Positions 45,041-55,159 of a DNA stretch of 64,000 nucleotides are shown here, piece by piece (the first letter of the stretch is position 1; every line of letters starts with the position of its first letter). Source of the stretch: Plazaster borealis (taxonomy: Eukaryota > Echinodermata > Asteroidea > Forcipulatida > Labidiasteridae); contig CM037460.1 of the NCBI GenBank assembly GCA_021014325.1, positions 26,636,544-26,700,543 of the forward strand, written 5' to 3'. The notes beneath the pieces were generated by a model, which saw nothing but the letters and a program-made list of their open reading frames with translations, was not told where the DNA came from and searched no databases. The position numbers were made by a program, and so were the translations under genes.

Positions 45041-45084
45041 AACCCTCCATCCTCCCGACAGTCTGCTAAGGAGGATGGAGGGTT
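45041..45084. repeat. Small hairpin shared with copy B
   Basis: AACCCTCCATCCTCC / GGAGGATGGAGGGTT, 15-bp perfect arms. Its position relative to coding exon 1 matches that at 30471-30512. Confidence 0.72.
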
Positions 45085-45719
45085 ACAATTATCGCAGCTA
45101 CGCTAACCACTAGAACTATTATCACAATGAGACCACACTCACACCTAGGACGTTGATAATCAATGCTATTCTGTTCCTTTATAAGAAAGCGTATTCTTTT
45201 TATTATTCAAGCAGTGTGCCTCTTTGCTTTGAAGTACATCAATTTTGTTTAACGTTCCTCACAACTAAACGACAGACACTTCATTTATAATATCCATTAG
45301 TCATTGGCTCCTGTACATGGTTCCTCGAGTTAAATATCATCTTATTATACCTAGGCTGTGAATGTTTTAAAGAGCTAATTTAGCACTGGCAGAGCTACAG
45401 CCAGATAGATTATCACGAAACAAACAAGCCCCATAAATAGTGCCAATTTATGGGGCTAGGTACAAACAACCATGTTGGTACAACATAGAATCAAACTGAA
45501 CATGCAAGCTGATTTAAGTTATATAATACAGTGAGTGAGCTGAGACGCATACATAATCATGATCACACAAGCATGACAAGACACAGAGCCAAAGCACAAA
45601 GTCAAACAAGAATATACCAAATAAAGTAAATAACAAACAAACGAACTTCACAATGTAGAAAATTGAGCACATGAAGGCTTTAGTTTGTACATACTGCCGT
45701 CCTGCTGTACTTAACTTAA
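45085..45719. other. Unassigned 5' intron of copy A
   Basis: AT-rich; CCCCATAAATAGTGCCAATT / TTATGGGG forms a weak inverted repeat near 45430. No gene. Confidence 0.4.
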
Positions 45720-46078
45720 AGGCACTGGACACGTTTGGTAATTACTCAAAATATATTAGCATAAAAACTTACTTGGTAACGAGCAACGGAGAGCTGTTGA
45801 TAGTATAAAACATTGTAGGAAACGACTCTATCTTAAGTAACGTAGTTTTTGAGAAAAATCTCTCACTTAAATAATAAAAACTTCTTGCAAGAAGTTTTTA
45901 TTCCTATCTGAAAGCACACAAATTTGTACAACAAGGGTGTTTTTTCTTTCATCATTTTCTTGCAACTTCGATGACCAATCGAGCCCAAATTTTCACAGGC
46001 TTGTTATTTTATGCATATGTTGGGATACACCAAGTGAGAATACTGGTCTTTGACAATTACCAAACGTGTTCAGTGCCT
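45720..46078. mobile_element. TTAA MITE family 1
   Basis: AGGCACTGGACACGTTTGGT to AACGTGTTCAGTGCCT, TTAA at 45716-45719 and 46079-46082, with internal ACTTCTTGCAAGAAGT. Confidence 0.9.
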
Positions 46079-46082
46079 TTAA

Positions 46083-46410
46083 GCATTCATTCATTCACTC
46101 TACTCTAGACCCAGTATTAACTGGGGCGCTGTACTCCCTTTTTTTTACATCTTTATTACGACTGAAGAAGTCAAAACAAATTATAAAGGAGTACAGCGCC
46201 CCAGTTGGGTCTACATTCACTCCATTTTCTACATTGCAAAGTTTAGGTTTGTTTGCTACTGGAACCAATTTCCCACAGCTGCTGTTTTTGCAACATCATC
46301 AATCGCCTTCCAGGAAGTCGCCCTGCCTGCCATCAAAGGGATGAGGTTACCGGTCGGTGCCAGATTGCTTTAATTCTTCAAGCCAAGTTCCAGCCTATAA
46401 AGTATTAGTA
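46083..46410. repeat. Inverted repeat with GGGCGCTGTACTCC arms
   Basis: CTGGGGCGCTGTACTCC (46119) is mirrored by GGAGTACAGCGCCCCAG (46188). A related single arm, AAAGGAGTACAGCGCCCCAG, is in copy B at 31141, so the element predates the duplication. Confidence 0.65.
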
Positions 46411-46414
46411 TTAA

Positions 46415-46794
46415 AGGCATCGTATACGTTTGGAAATTGTCAAAGACCAGTGTTCTCACTTGGTATTTCCCAACATGCATAAAATAACAAGCCTGTGAAA
46501 ATTTGGGCTCAATTGGTCATCGAAGTTGCAAGAAAATGATGAAAGAAAAAACACCCTTGTTATACAAATTTGTGTGCTTTCAGATAGGAATAAAAAACTT
46601 CTTGCAAGAAGTTTTTATTATTTTAGTGAGAAATTACCTCTTTCTCAAAAACTACGTTACTTCAGAGGGAGTCGTTTCTCACAATGTTTTGTACTATCAA
46701 CAGCTCTCTGTTGCTCGTTACCAAGTCAGTTTTTTTTTTGTTTTTTTTTGCTATTTGTTTTGAGTCATTACCAACCAAACGTGTATGATACCTT
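46415..46794. mobile_element. TTAA MITE family 1, opposite orientation
   Basis: AGGCATCGTATACGTTTGGA to ACGTGTATGATACCT, TTAA at 46411-46414 and 46795-46798. A T-rich expansion lies near 46731-46750. Confidence 0.88.
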
Positions 46795-46798
46795 TTAA

Positions 46799-47374
46799 AC
46801 CATGGAGAGCTACCTCCAACCCTCCGATGGCCTACCGGTCGGCAGCCAACAGACCGAAAACACATTTTAGTTAATTACTCATTAAGTTTTAGCAAAAATA
46901 GTTGAAACCCTTTAATTTAAGTTCTATCCTCAGACAGGCCCGATTCTACCTCCATGGATTGACATAGTCTATGACCCTATAGGCAGTGTGACTCATGGGC
47001 TCAGAATCTCCAGTTAGAAAACACTTTCTACATAGACTCACTTGTGCACAAAAAATACTGCGGTTTTACAGTGAAAACACATACTAATATTAATAATTAA
47101 CACAACAAAATTAAAAATTAATTTTTGCAATTTTTTTTGTTCAAACTGTCTCCATACAACATCTGGAAAATTAGCTTTGAAATTAGAAATTAAAAAATTA
47201 GAAAATTAGAGCTTAGAAATTAGATTTGAAAAAAGTATGAAATCAACATTACAAAGGAGTTATACACACGTTTCCCAACGGTCTACTGGCTGCAGTATGC
47301 CTAAGTATAAATGGCACTCGTGTATTAAAATCTGACAGGGGTTTTTTCCTCCATGGGTGGGGCATCGCAGTCTA
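46799..47374. other. Unassigned AT-rich stretch
   Basis: AAATTAGAAATTAAAAAATT-like slippage occurs at about 47160-47230. No element or gene is recognised. Confidence 0.4.
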
Positions 47375-47543
47375 GATCGCTGGCAAGTTTTGTCGTTTTC
47401 GTCGGTTAGACCTAAACGATCTGGCTAATGATACTTACAATGTACTTACGACTTGTCTCTCTTGGCTTCAAGTTGCACAATGTCCGCCAGTTAAATGACT
47501 AAAGCCAACAGGGAAACAAAATGACCACGCAATTCAGGGAGAA
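47375..47543 (-). promoter_or_regulatory. Conserved block upstream of copy A: probable 5' non-coding exon
   Basis: Matches 31277-31446. The minus strand carries AGCCAAGAGAGACAAGTC and two possible donors, GTAAGTAC (GT at 47449-47448) and GTAAGTATC (47438-47437); the second is identical in copy B. Confidence 0.5.
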
Positions 47544-47589
47544 ATCACCTGACTGACAGTGCACAAACAAACAAAATTATAGCTTACAT

Positions 47590-47790
47590 AAAATCATCAT
47601 GGTCCATATCATTATGACTGCACAGTTGAAGATGAATGTCTTTAGGTACCAGACTTGGACCATAGAGAAAGGCTTGGACGTACTTTTTCGTCATGGTTGG
47701 TCGGTTTTTAGGAAATTTTTAGCGCGCTTCCAACCTTCTCGCTCCATGTGCGATTTGTTTACAAACAAAACTGTGGAAAATATATATAAG
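47590..47790 (-). promoter_or_regulatory. Upstream block of copy A with forkhead-like motif
   Basis: TTTGTTTACAAACAAA at 47754-47769 is conserved with copy B, within otherwise diverged sequence. This is the left limit of the foldback element, so the duplication's upstream edge is near here. Confidence 0.4.
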
Positions 47791-47896
47791 GTTATAATTA
47801 TATCTCTATCATACGGAGCCCCTAAAGTACGGAGCCCCTAAAGGGACATCAAAAAAAAAAAAAAAAAAAAAATTATCTCGTGCGCACGACATATTA

Positions 47897-49255
47897 TAGA
47901 CTTGACCCAAGTCGAACTTTCGTCGAGTCTTTCGTCGTCTGATTAATCCACTGCATGCACTTTTTAACTCAGAATCGCAGCTTTATTTCACCACTTTGTT
48001 GTGCGCCCTCAATCGCCAGGAAAGTGCCAATCAACTGGATTCGAAAGTCCGACTTGATGAATCTGCCAGGAGGCACCCCCCTGCGTGATATGTAGTTATT
48101 CATTATGCATATGCAATAGTTTAAATAAGCAACACACGCGTCCGCTGCTGACCAATGAAATCAGTTCAATTTATGAGGACTCGCTAAAGTAGGTGTTCAC
48201 AATAACTCCACGGCGTTACATTGAGGTTAATATGTCTGTGATGTGAAGAGTCGAAATTGATAGATTTTATATGAATATAAGCCAGACTCTTTTAGATAGA
48301 TTTCCCTTTGTTGACGAATTTCCGTTTTATGTTTAGGCCTATATATTTTTTAAGAGGGGTTCTGTGCAGGTGTAACAATGGACTGTTCTTACTGCACAAT
48401 GAACCGTTAAACCACAAACATTACGTGATTTTAAACTTTGAATAAGTTAACAATTATGGGAAGAAAAATTATGAACAAATATTCTTGAACAAGCTAAACT
48501 CTTGATAAATACATTCCCAAGTTTTGAAGAATTTCCGTTTATATTTTGATATTTTTAAGACATGTGAGGGTGTGACCATGGATAGTACGTATTAACTACG
48601 ACGTTGCCCCGGTCTGCATGCTTCTCCAATCCCCTCGGACTCCCGACCATTCCGGTCCCGCTGCCAGTTCGTGGGGGCTGGAGCTCCGCAGAGCTGTAGC
48701 TCCGCAGGCAGGGCGGCCACGAGATTCACACGGCGTCAATGCAAAACCGATCCGTTGAGCCCAAACGGTCGTCATTTTACCAACAATACCCAACTTAAAT
48801 ATTGATATACTGGCGGAAAGACAGAATCTAAAGACCTTGTTCATGATACACGATAAGCCCATAACGTTTGAGAACCATAGCATCCACCATCCAATCATGC
48901 CCACTCTAAACAACCATTAAATGCACATCGTACCTTCACAACCAATAGTCGACATTTTTCAAAACAAAGTTGTATGGCAGAGTTTCCAAGGAAGTCTTGA
49001 ATATTCATCAATTTTTCAGGTCAAAGTGTACATAACAGTAATGTATTCTGAATGCTGCACTCTCATTGGCTGCTACCCAAATCGGTAGATGAGCTCCATT
49101 GGCCGTGTACAAACTTCTGGCGGATTCACCAAGTCGGGTGTCGCGATCCAAAATTCACTGGATTGGCAAATAAATGACACTAGAGGGCGCGCGTTACAAC
49201 ACTCACAGCTGATTACTGACTCAATTAGCACGAGACCCGACTTGAACCAAGTCTA
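47897..49255. mobile_element. 1,359-bp MULE-like insertion with perfect 9-bp target duplication
   Basis: Ends TAGACTTGACCCAAGTCG and CGACTTGAACCAAGTCTA. The target duplication GACATATTA is at 47888-47896 and 49256-49264. It sits in the first unit of the left 21-bp array. The ends are clearly related to those of 31459-31993. The interior has a CpG-rich patch (48600-48730) and a 105-codon minus-strand ORF with no recognised family. Confidence 0.9.
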
Positions 49256-49555
49256 GACATATTATCTCGTGCGCACGACATATTATCTCGTGCGCACGAC
49301 ATATTATCTCGTGCGCACGACATATTATCTCGTGCGCACGACATATTATCTCGTGCGCACGACATATTATCTCGTGCGCACGACATATTATCTCGTGCGC
49401 ACGACATATTATCTCGTGCGCACGACATATTATCTCGTGCGCACGACATATTATCTCGTGCGCTTGACTTATTATCTCGTGCGCACGACATATTATCTCG
49501 TGCGCACGACTTATTATCTCGTGCGCACGACATATTATCTCGTGCGCACGACATA
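49256..49555. repeat. Left array: about 14 copies of a 21-bp palindromic unit
   Basis: Each unit contains the perfect 12-bp palindrome TCGTGCGCACGA followed by CATATTATC. One unit near 49461 is mutated (GCGCTTGACTT) and another has CTTATT. The period is exactly 21, so the array is open on both strands and yields spurious heptad-repeat ORFs. Confidence 0.95.
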
Positions 49556-49682
49556 ATTCGGGATTCTTGGAAGCAGCCAGTCGTCACGCCGCCATTGTTA
49601 TCACACACGTGAAACACACAACACAGACATAACAAGGTTAAGGAGATCGAAAGATTGGAAAGACAACTGTTTAAAGAAGCCT
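49556..49682. repeat. Left inner arm of the foldback element
   Basis: ATTCGGGATTCTTGGAAGCA ... GGAAAGACAACTGTTTAAAG is the near-perfect inverse of 51697-51825. A single change, GGTTAAGG versus GGTCAAGG, is visible. Confidence 0.9.
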
Positions 49683-49689
49683 GTATTAA

Positions 49690-50180
49690 TCACCGTGTAC
49701 TGTGTAAAGTTTTGCCAGGCATAGTTTTGAGTAAGTTAATGTAGTTTTTCTGTGTTTATTTTCGTTAACATTGTACTTGAAGTTGTAGTCCAGTGTAGTC
49801 AATGATTAGATGGAGTTCTCCGACTAGTGTAGTGCAGTGCAGTGCGGTGCATGCAGCAGAGTAGAGGGGGCCTGGCGACGCTATAGCACGGTATACGAGG
49901 CGACTCTGCCTGCCCTGATTTTACAGGCCCCCGGGAGTTGCGACTATTTGTTTGTTTGTTTTTGCCTACTTTCACTTTAAGTAGAGCTTCACAAAGAGAC
50001 TAATCTCAGTTGTAAAGAATGTGTTTAGTGATGCTGCACTACACTAGTCGGAGTAATTAACTCCATCTAATCATGGAGGAAGATGATCTAATTGACTACA
50101 ACTTCAAGTACAATGTTAAAGAAAATAAACACAGAAAAACTACATTAACTTACTCAAAACTATGCCTGGCAAAACTATGG
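49690..50180. repeat. Inner hairpin, about 130-bp arms
   Basis: TTTTGCCAGGCATAGTTTTG (49709) onward is inverted at 50045-50170 (CAAAACTATGCCTGGCAAAA), including GTAGTTTTTCTGTGTTTATT and TTGTACTTGAAGTTGTAGT. The loop of roughly 200 bp holds GTGCAGTGCAGTGCGGTGCA. Confidence 0.85.
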
Positions 50181-50199
50181 TGGCCCTGAAGGGACATCA

Positions 50200-50495
50200 A
50201 ACATACATATTTATGTGAATATTTACGTAAATATTCGAGGTTTTTGCCCCAATTCGCAAATATTTACGTGAATCTTCACGATTTGTGCCCCAATCGCAAA
50301 TGTTCACGTGAATATTTACGTGAATACTCACGATTTGTGACCTAATCGCAAATATTCACGTGAATATTTACGTAAACGTGACGATTTGTGCCCCAATCGC
50401 AAATATTTACGTAAATATTTGCGATTTGTGCACCCAAACGCAAATATTTACGTGAATATTTACGTAATATTCACGGTTTGTGCCCAAAGTCTCAA
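50200..50495. repeat. Array of AAATATTTACGT palindromes (left)
   Basis: Irregular repeats of CGCAAATATTTACGTGAATA and CACGATTTGTGCCCCAATCG. Many units are themselves palindromic around ACGT. It mirrors 51295-51515. Confidence 0.85.
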
Positions 50496-50784
50496 ACCCA
50501 GTCATCCGTGAACCGTGAATATTGAAGCTAGCCGCGTATTGGGCCAGAATTTCCATCCGCGGATTCTGCTTATTCAGTAGTTCCATGTAGTTCAAGGCGG
50601 TAACATTTCTGTCTCCCCCTTAATTCTTTTTAATTTGAGCGATTTTTATAATCTTTCTTTATTAGTATAATTGTTTTCAGAATTCTGAAAAACATAGATC
50701 ACTGAGCATACTTGGCTGACCAATTAGTGAGTAATTATCCGCCACAATTAAGACCTCACCACAGACCAACATACAACTGTTGAA
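50496..50784. other. Spacer in foldback interior
   Basis: Nothing recognised apart from TTCAGAATTCTGAA near 50677, a 14-bp perfect palindrome. Confidence 0.45.
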
Positions 50785-51290
50785 AAACTTGCATTCGCCT
50801 GAAAGTAAATGTACCCTTCATGTTGCAAAAAAAAATGAAATTTTATTCCATAATCTTATATACCCTATCACTGGGCGCACTTAATTTTGGAGGTGGTTAA
50901 TTCGCATCACTAATTAATACCTAATTAGCCGCTAAAATACACGCCATTTTCTATCATGCGTTAGTACACAAATACTTACTATTATGACTGCACACGCCGA
51001 AAGTAAATGTACCCTTCATGTTGGATAAAAGATACATTTTTATTCCATAATCTGACAGAACCACACCACTAGGCACACTCGATTTTGGAGGTTGCTAATT
51101 CCGATCACTAATTAATACCTAATTAGCCGCTAGAACACAAGAACAGGGCGTGTATTCTAGCGGCTAATTAGGTATTAGTGATCCGAATTAGCCACCTCCA
51201 AATTAAGTGTGCCCAGTGGTTTGGTCTGTCAGATTATGGAATAACAATTCTTCTTTTACACAACATGAAGGGTACACTTACTTTGTTATG
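50785..51290. repeat. Direct plus inverted triplicate, about 150-bp unit
   Basis: The unit GAAAGTAAATGTACCCTTCA ... AATACCTAATTAGCCGCTA occurs at 50800-50940 and 51000-51131 in the same orientation and again inverted at 51150-51285. The second and third form a hairpin around GAACACAAGAACAGGGCGTG. Confidence 0.85.
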
Positions 51291-51520
51291 AATTGGGGCA
51301 CAAACCGTGAATGTTTACGTAAATATTCACGTAAATATTTGCGATTGGGTGCACAAATCGCAAATATTTGCGTAAATATTTACGTAAATATTTGCGTTTG
51401 GGTGCACAAATCGTAAATATTTACGTAAAAATTTGCGATTAGGGCACAAATCGTGAATATTCACGTAAATATTCATGTAAATATTTGCGAATTGGGGCAA
51501 AAACCTCAAATGTTTTCTGT
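51291..51520. repeat. Array of AAATATTTACGT palindromes (right)
   Basis: Inverse partner of 50200-50495: GGGGCACAAACCGTGAATG, TAAATATTTGCGATTGGGTG and so on. About 11 ACGTAAATATT-type units. Confidence 0.85.
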
Positions 51521-51696
51521 TTTTTCAAAATATCGCGCGTTATAAAAACTATTGTTTTACTCATTTCTCAGAAACGATAGCATTTTAGGCAGAAATATTT
51601 GAAGGAACCCTTTCAACCATTACTTACTTGACATGTAAGTTGTGTGTGAATGTGTGAACATTTGTGTTTTTCGATCTTACCAATAGTGTACAGGGC
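51521..51696. mobile_element. Half of a family-1-like TTAA MITE
   Basis: TTTTACTCATTTCTCAGAAA, AACATTTGTGTTTTTCGATC and CCAATAGTGTACAGGGCCTT resemble the end of the diverged copies at 10.1 and 11.7 kb. Its other half is not seen. Confidence 0.55.
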
Positions 51697-52111
51697 CTTT
51701 GAACAGTTGTCTTTCCAATCTTTCGATCTCCTTGACCTTGTTATGTCTGTGTTGTGTGTTTCACGTGTGTGATAACAATGGCGGCGTGACGACTGGCTGC
51801 TTCCAAGAATCCCGAATTATGTCGTGCGCACGAGATAATATGTCGTGCGCACGAGATAATATGTCGTGCGCACGAGATAATATGTCGTGCGCACGAGATA
51901 ATAAGTCGTGCGCACGAGATAATATGTCGTGCGCACGAGATAATATGTCGTGCGCACGAGATAATATGTCGTGCGCACGAGATAATATGTCGTGCGCACG
52001 AGATAATATGTCGTGCGCACGAGATAATATGTCGTGCGCACGAGATAATATGTCGTGCGCACGAGATAATATGTCGTGCGCACGAGATAATATGTCGTGC
52101 GCACGAGATAA
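51697..52111. repeat. Right inner arm and right 21-bp array (about 14 units)
   Basis: 51697-51825 mirrors the left inner arm; 51817-52111 is the uninterrupted array of 21-bp units in inverse orientation. The plus strand is open for 148 codons as a SCARDNM heptad repeat after a hydrophobic lead, a by-product of the period. Confidence 0.93.
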
Positions 52112-52153
52112 TTTTTTTTTTTTTTTTTTTTTGATGTCCCTTTAGGGGCTCCG

Positions 52154-53180
52154 TACGTAAGTCAGTGGATATGGTGGTTATATTTTTTTGTACACTGTCA
52201 TTTTATAGCTGAAGCTGAACCCAAGTACGGTCTGTATTCCTGTGTACCCATTAATAATGCACAGAACGAGGGCCTTGATGGACTCCGGATATGGCTATAT
52301 TCCTGTGTCCATTAGTGTGTAGTGTGTGGGGATGCAGTGACCGTGGAATACGGGACTTTGTGGTCCCGGAATTAATGCGGCAATTTTGCGCGCAGTGTAT
52401 GGGGACCCACCCGCGTGCTGTTGATCGCAGATATGGCCATATTCCTGTACCCATCGCTTGTACACAGTGTACGGGCCTTGGTGGATCCGGGATTAGGGAC
52501 TTTGTGTTCCCGGTGTCCCAGTGAAATCTGTCCCCCCGGAGATTCTGTCCCCATACGGGAAATTAACATGGGCTGCAGGAGGATGATTCAAAAGAGGGCG
52601 CTATCAAAAGTAGTTTGTACACGGTTCGCCATATGGGGGACAGAATCTTCGGGGGGGGGCAGAATCTCCTGCCACCCGGAATAAAGGCTTGAAAACCTAA
52701 TCCAGTTTATGAGGACTCAGCGACTACGAAATATGCCCATTTAATTTGGGTTTGGCCTTAGCTTTTTAAATTGTATCTCTGTGAAAGCGCCTTGAGCGTC
52801 TTTTTAGGCGGACTTTTTAGGCCCCCCCCCCCCCATTTGAAATCTGGACTTTTGGGTTTGAAAATTTCCAAAGTAAAATGGTACATTTTATAAGCTTTAA
52901 ATATTGAAATTATTCATTAACACGCAGACATTTGTTTTTACACTAAAGCCAGATTATCTTCGAGTAAAAATAGGCGCTCTTAGCGCAGCTGAATATAATT
53001 TGTATAAAAGCTGCGCTATATACATGAATCATTATTATTATTATTATTATCTTGTAAAAAAATGGTTAATTGCATAAAAAGAGGCTGAAAAGGGGGGGTT
53101 TTTTTAAAGAAAAAAGGCCCAACAGAAACTTGGCCAAAAGTTCCCCCCTAGAAAAAATGGTGCACCCCCTTGTGCCCCCC
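52154..53180. other. Mixed repeats right of the foldback element
   Basis: 52220-52530 holds two diverged copies of about 150 bp (GGATATGGCTATATTCCTGT; AGATATGGCCATATTCCTGT). 52530-52680 is a foldback (CCCCCCGGAGATTCTGTCCC / GGGACAGAATCTTCGGGGGG). 52980-53052 is a SINE-like tail (GCTGCGCTATATACATGAAT plus ATT repeats). Homopolymer C and G runs lie near 52820 and 53090. No gene. Confidence 0.6.
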
Positions 53181-54480
53181 TAAAATGTTACCCTAGTTAC
53201 AGCGCCGTTTTCCAGCTATTCTTGATCCATGGCCCTGATGCTCCAGTATGTGGAGTTCCAATATGGATGGTTATAAATATTGGACGCTTCACAACATCCT
53301 TTCCAAAATTATCGTTCACCGCCCATTTGTCAAATGACGCATGGTCATGTCACGGCAGACATTGTTTCAAAGTTTTGAGAAAAGAATTTTCAGAGCGTGG
53401 GATGGGTGATTTTCTGCGTCTATTTCGTGTTTATTGTAAAAAAAATTCATTGGATGCATATGAGTAAAATATAGCAGAATATTATCACGAGGTGAAATCT
53501 GGACTGTTCCATTTCATGAGGTGAAGCCAAGAGAAATAGAAGAGTCCAAATTTCAATATTGTCTGAATAAAAAGCATCCTATATTTATTTTATGTACCTC
53601 ACACATACATCCTTGTCATTTGCTATTTTTTCATAATTATCATTCATTATTCATTTCAACAGTAATATATAAGACTAAGGTTTTGAACAATTTATAATTT
53701 ATTTCAACAATAAGGTATTTTAACGGCTGATAGCTGTAGCAGTTTAATTAAGACCGGTTGACTAAAGTGCGTTCAGCTTTCATATAGCTATATGCGCATT
53801 GGCGCGCAAGCTTGAGCGGGCGCTTATATTGCCTAACACAATCAATATATACATTACTCCATGTATAATCTATTATTAGTACACGCGAAGCATAGTAGCG
53901 AATCGTCCCAAGCGTCCAATATTTATCACTATAGGACTCTTATATTAAAGTATGACACGTGATGTGCGTGCTCCTCCAATCAAATGCCAAGGATCTATGT
54001 GTGTGGTATATATAAAACAAATAGTGAATGCATTTCGTTCGTGCATTGTCGCAGAATATAATCACTTTACAATCTGGCTTTTCCATTTCACTCGGCTTAG
54101 CCTCATATTTAATTCTATTTGGGATTTGGGTTGAAAATAAGGGAATTAGTAGCAAAAAGCTCAACGTCAGCTGTCTCATGCGTTCTCTGGTATCAATGTC
54201 TATTTTATTATTAATTTCTGTCAATCAAATGAAAGTAAAACAAATTACTGGTTAAATAAAATGATTTGAGTGACTGAATTACTTTTGATTACATAGAATA
54301 TGAGTATAATTTGTTAATTTACCAGTTAAGTACATACAAATAAACAAGGGATATCCATCAAATAACGAGTGAATACAAAGTTAAGTCCTCTTATGGATTC
54401 CCTCCAATAAAATAAAAAAAATGCCCGTTAAAGTTTCCCTCCCAACACCCATACAACACTTTTAAAAATAGTTGCCATCT
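53181..54480. other. AT-rich stretch without recognised genes
   Basis: An 81-residue ORF (53222-53467, +) beginning MIHGPDAPVCGVPIWMVINI has cysteines and a basic end, but no family or splice support. TGGTATATATAAAAC near 54004 is TATA-like with no gene attached. Otherwise nothing. Confidence 0.4.
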
Positions 54481-54789
54481 TAGTGTGTACATTGTACATG
54501 TACGGCAATTGTACAGGCAATTTAGAGGTAACCTGCTCGATTTCGAGTACATTTGTGGACAACTTGTCAAATGTTTGTATCGGTGATAGCGTAACGGTTC
54601 TCTCTCACAACTATACTCTCGTGAGATCTGCTGCTCCACGCAACTACTGCTTTGCGATTACGGCATTAGTCAGGAGCCAGCAATATCGCAAGAGCCGTAT
54701 AATCGCAAAAACATTCAACAACTTGTCCACAAGTCTAGACATTGAGCAAAAGGAACGCATATGGATCCATTTTTCTAACAGTGTCTTAA
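54481..54789. mobile_element. Degenerate relative of the 26.46-kb TIR element
   Basis: ATTTGTGGACAACTTGTCAA near 54550 and AACAACTTGTCCACAAGTCT near 54717 form ends; the interior CTCTCGTGAGATCTGCTGC is the counterpart of CTCTCGCGAGATCACTGC. Confidence 0.6.
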
Positions 54790-55155
54790 AGGTATCGTAC
54801 ACGTTTGGTAATGACTCAAAACAAATATTAGCATAAAAACTTACTTGGTAACAAGCAACGGAGAGCTGTTGATAGTATAAAACATTGTAGGAAACGACTC
54901 CCTCTGAAGTAACGTAGTTTTTGAGAAAGAGATTATTTTTCACTAAAAAAATAAAAACTTCTTGCAAGAAGTTTTTATTCCTATCTGAAAGCACACAAAT
55001 TTGTACAACAAGGGTGTTTTTTCTTTCATCATTTTCTTGCAACTTCAATGACCAATTGAGCCCAAATTTTCACAGGCTTGTTATTTTATGCATATGTTGG
55101 GATACACCAAGTGAGAACACTGGTCTTTGACAATTTCCAAACGTGTTCAGTGCCT
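54790..55155. mobile_element. TTAA MITE family 1
   Basis: AGGTATCGTACACGTTTGGT to AACGTGTTCAGTGCCT; TTAA at 54786-54789 and 55156-55159; ACTTCTTGCAAGAAGT hairpin intact. Confidence 0.9.
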
Positions 55156-55159
55156 TTAA

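Larger units (their letters stand above)
47830..52153. mobile_element. 4.3-kb foldback-type composite element with tandem-repeat arms
   Basis: Terminal inverted repeat CGGAGCCCCTAAAGGGACAT at 47830 is mirrored at 52153, with TA on both flanks (47828-47829, 52154-52155). Each arm then has poly(A)/poly(T) (A22; T21), an array of 21-bp units, and about 130 bp of identical inverted sequence (ATTCGGGATTCTTGGAAGCA...). Removing a later 1,359-bp insertion leaves arms of about 460-480 bp. The interior (49.68-51.70 kb) is made of further inverted repeats with no transposase. A second copy of the first 16 bases of the TIR abuts the left end (47814). Confidence 0.85.

Noticed and set aside
48596..48913. 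105-residue minus-strand ORF in the MULE-like insertion
   Set aside because: No recognisable domain, no splice or promoter support; the CpG-rich patch keeps frames open by chance.
49256..49555. CRISPR-like array
   Set aside because: The units are contiguous with no spacers, the genome is eukaryotic, and the array is part of a foldback element.
51699..52145. 148-codon ORF with SCARDNM heptads after a hydrophobic lead that looks like a secreted repeat protein
   Set aside because: The heptads are the 21-bp DNA array read in one frame; the same array is open in the other direction (RTTYYLV) and in the inverted copy at 49.2-49.6 kb. No codon-level selection is apparent.
53222..53467. 81-residue plus-strand ORF
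   Set aside because: It lacks family similarity I can name and lacks neighbours, splice sites or repeated conservation; kept only as a note.
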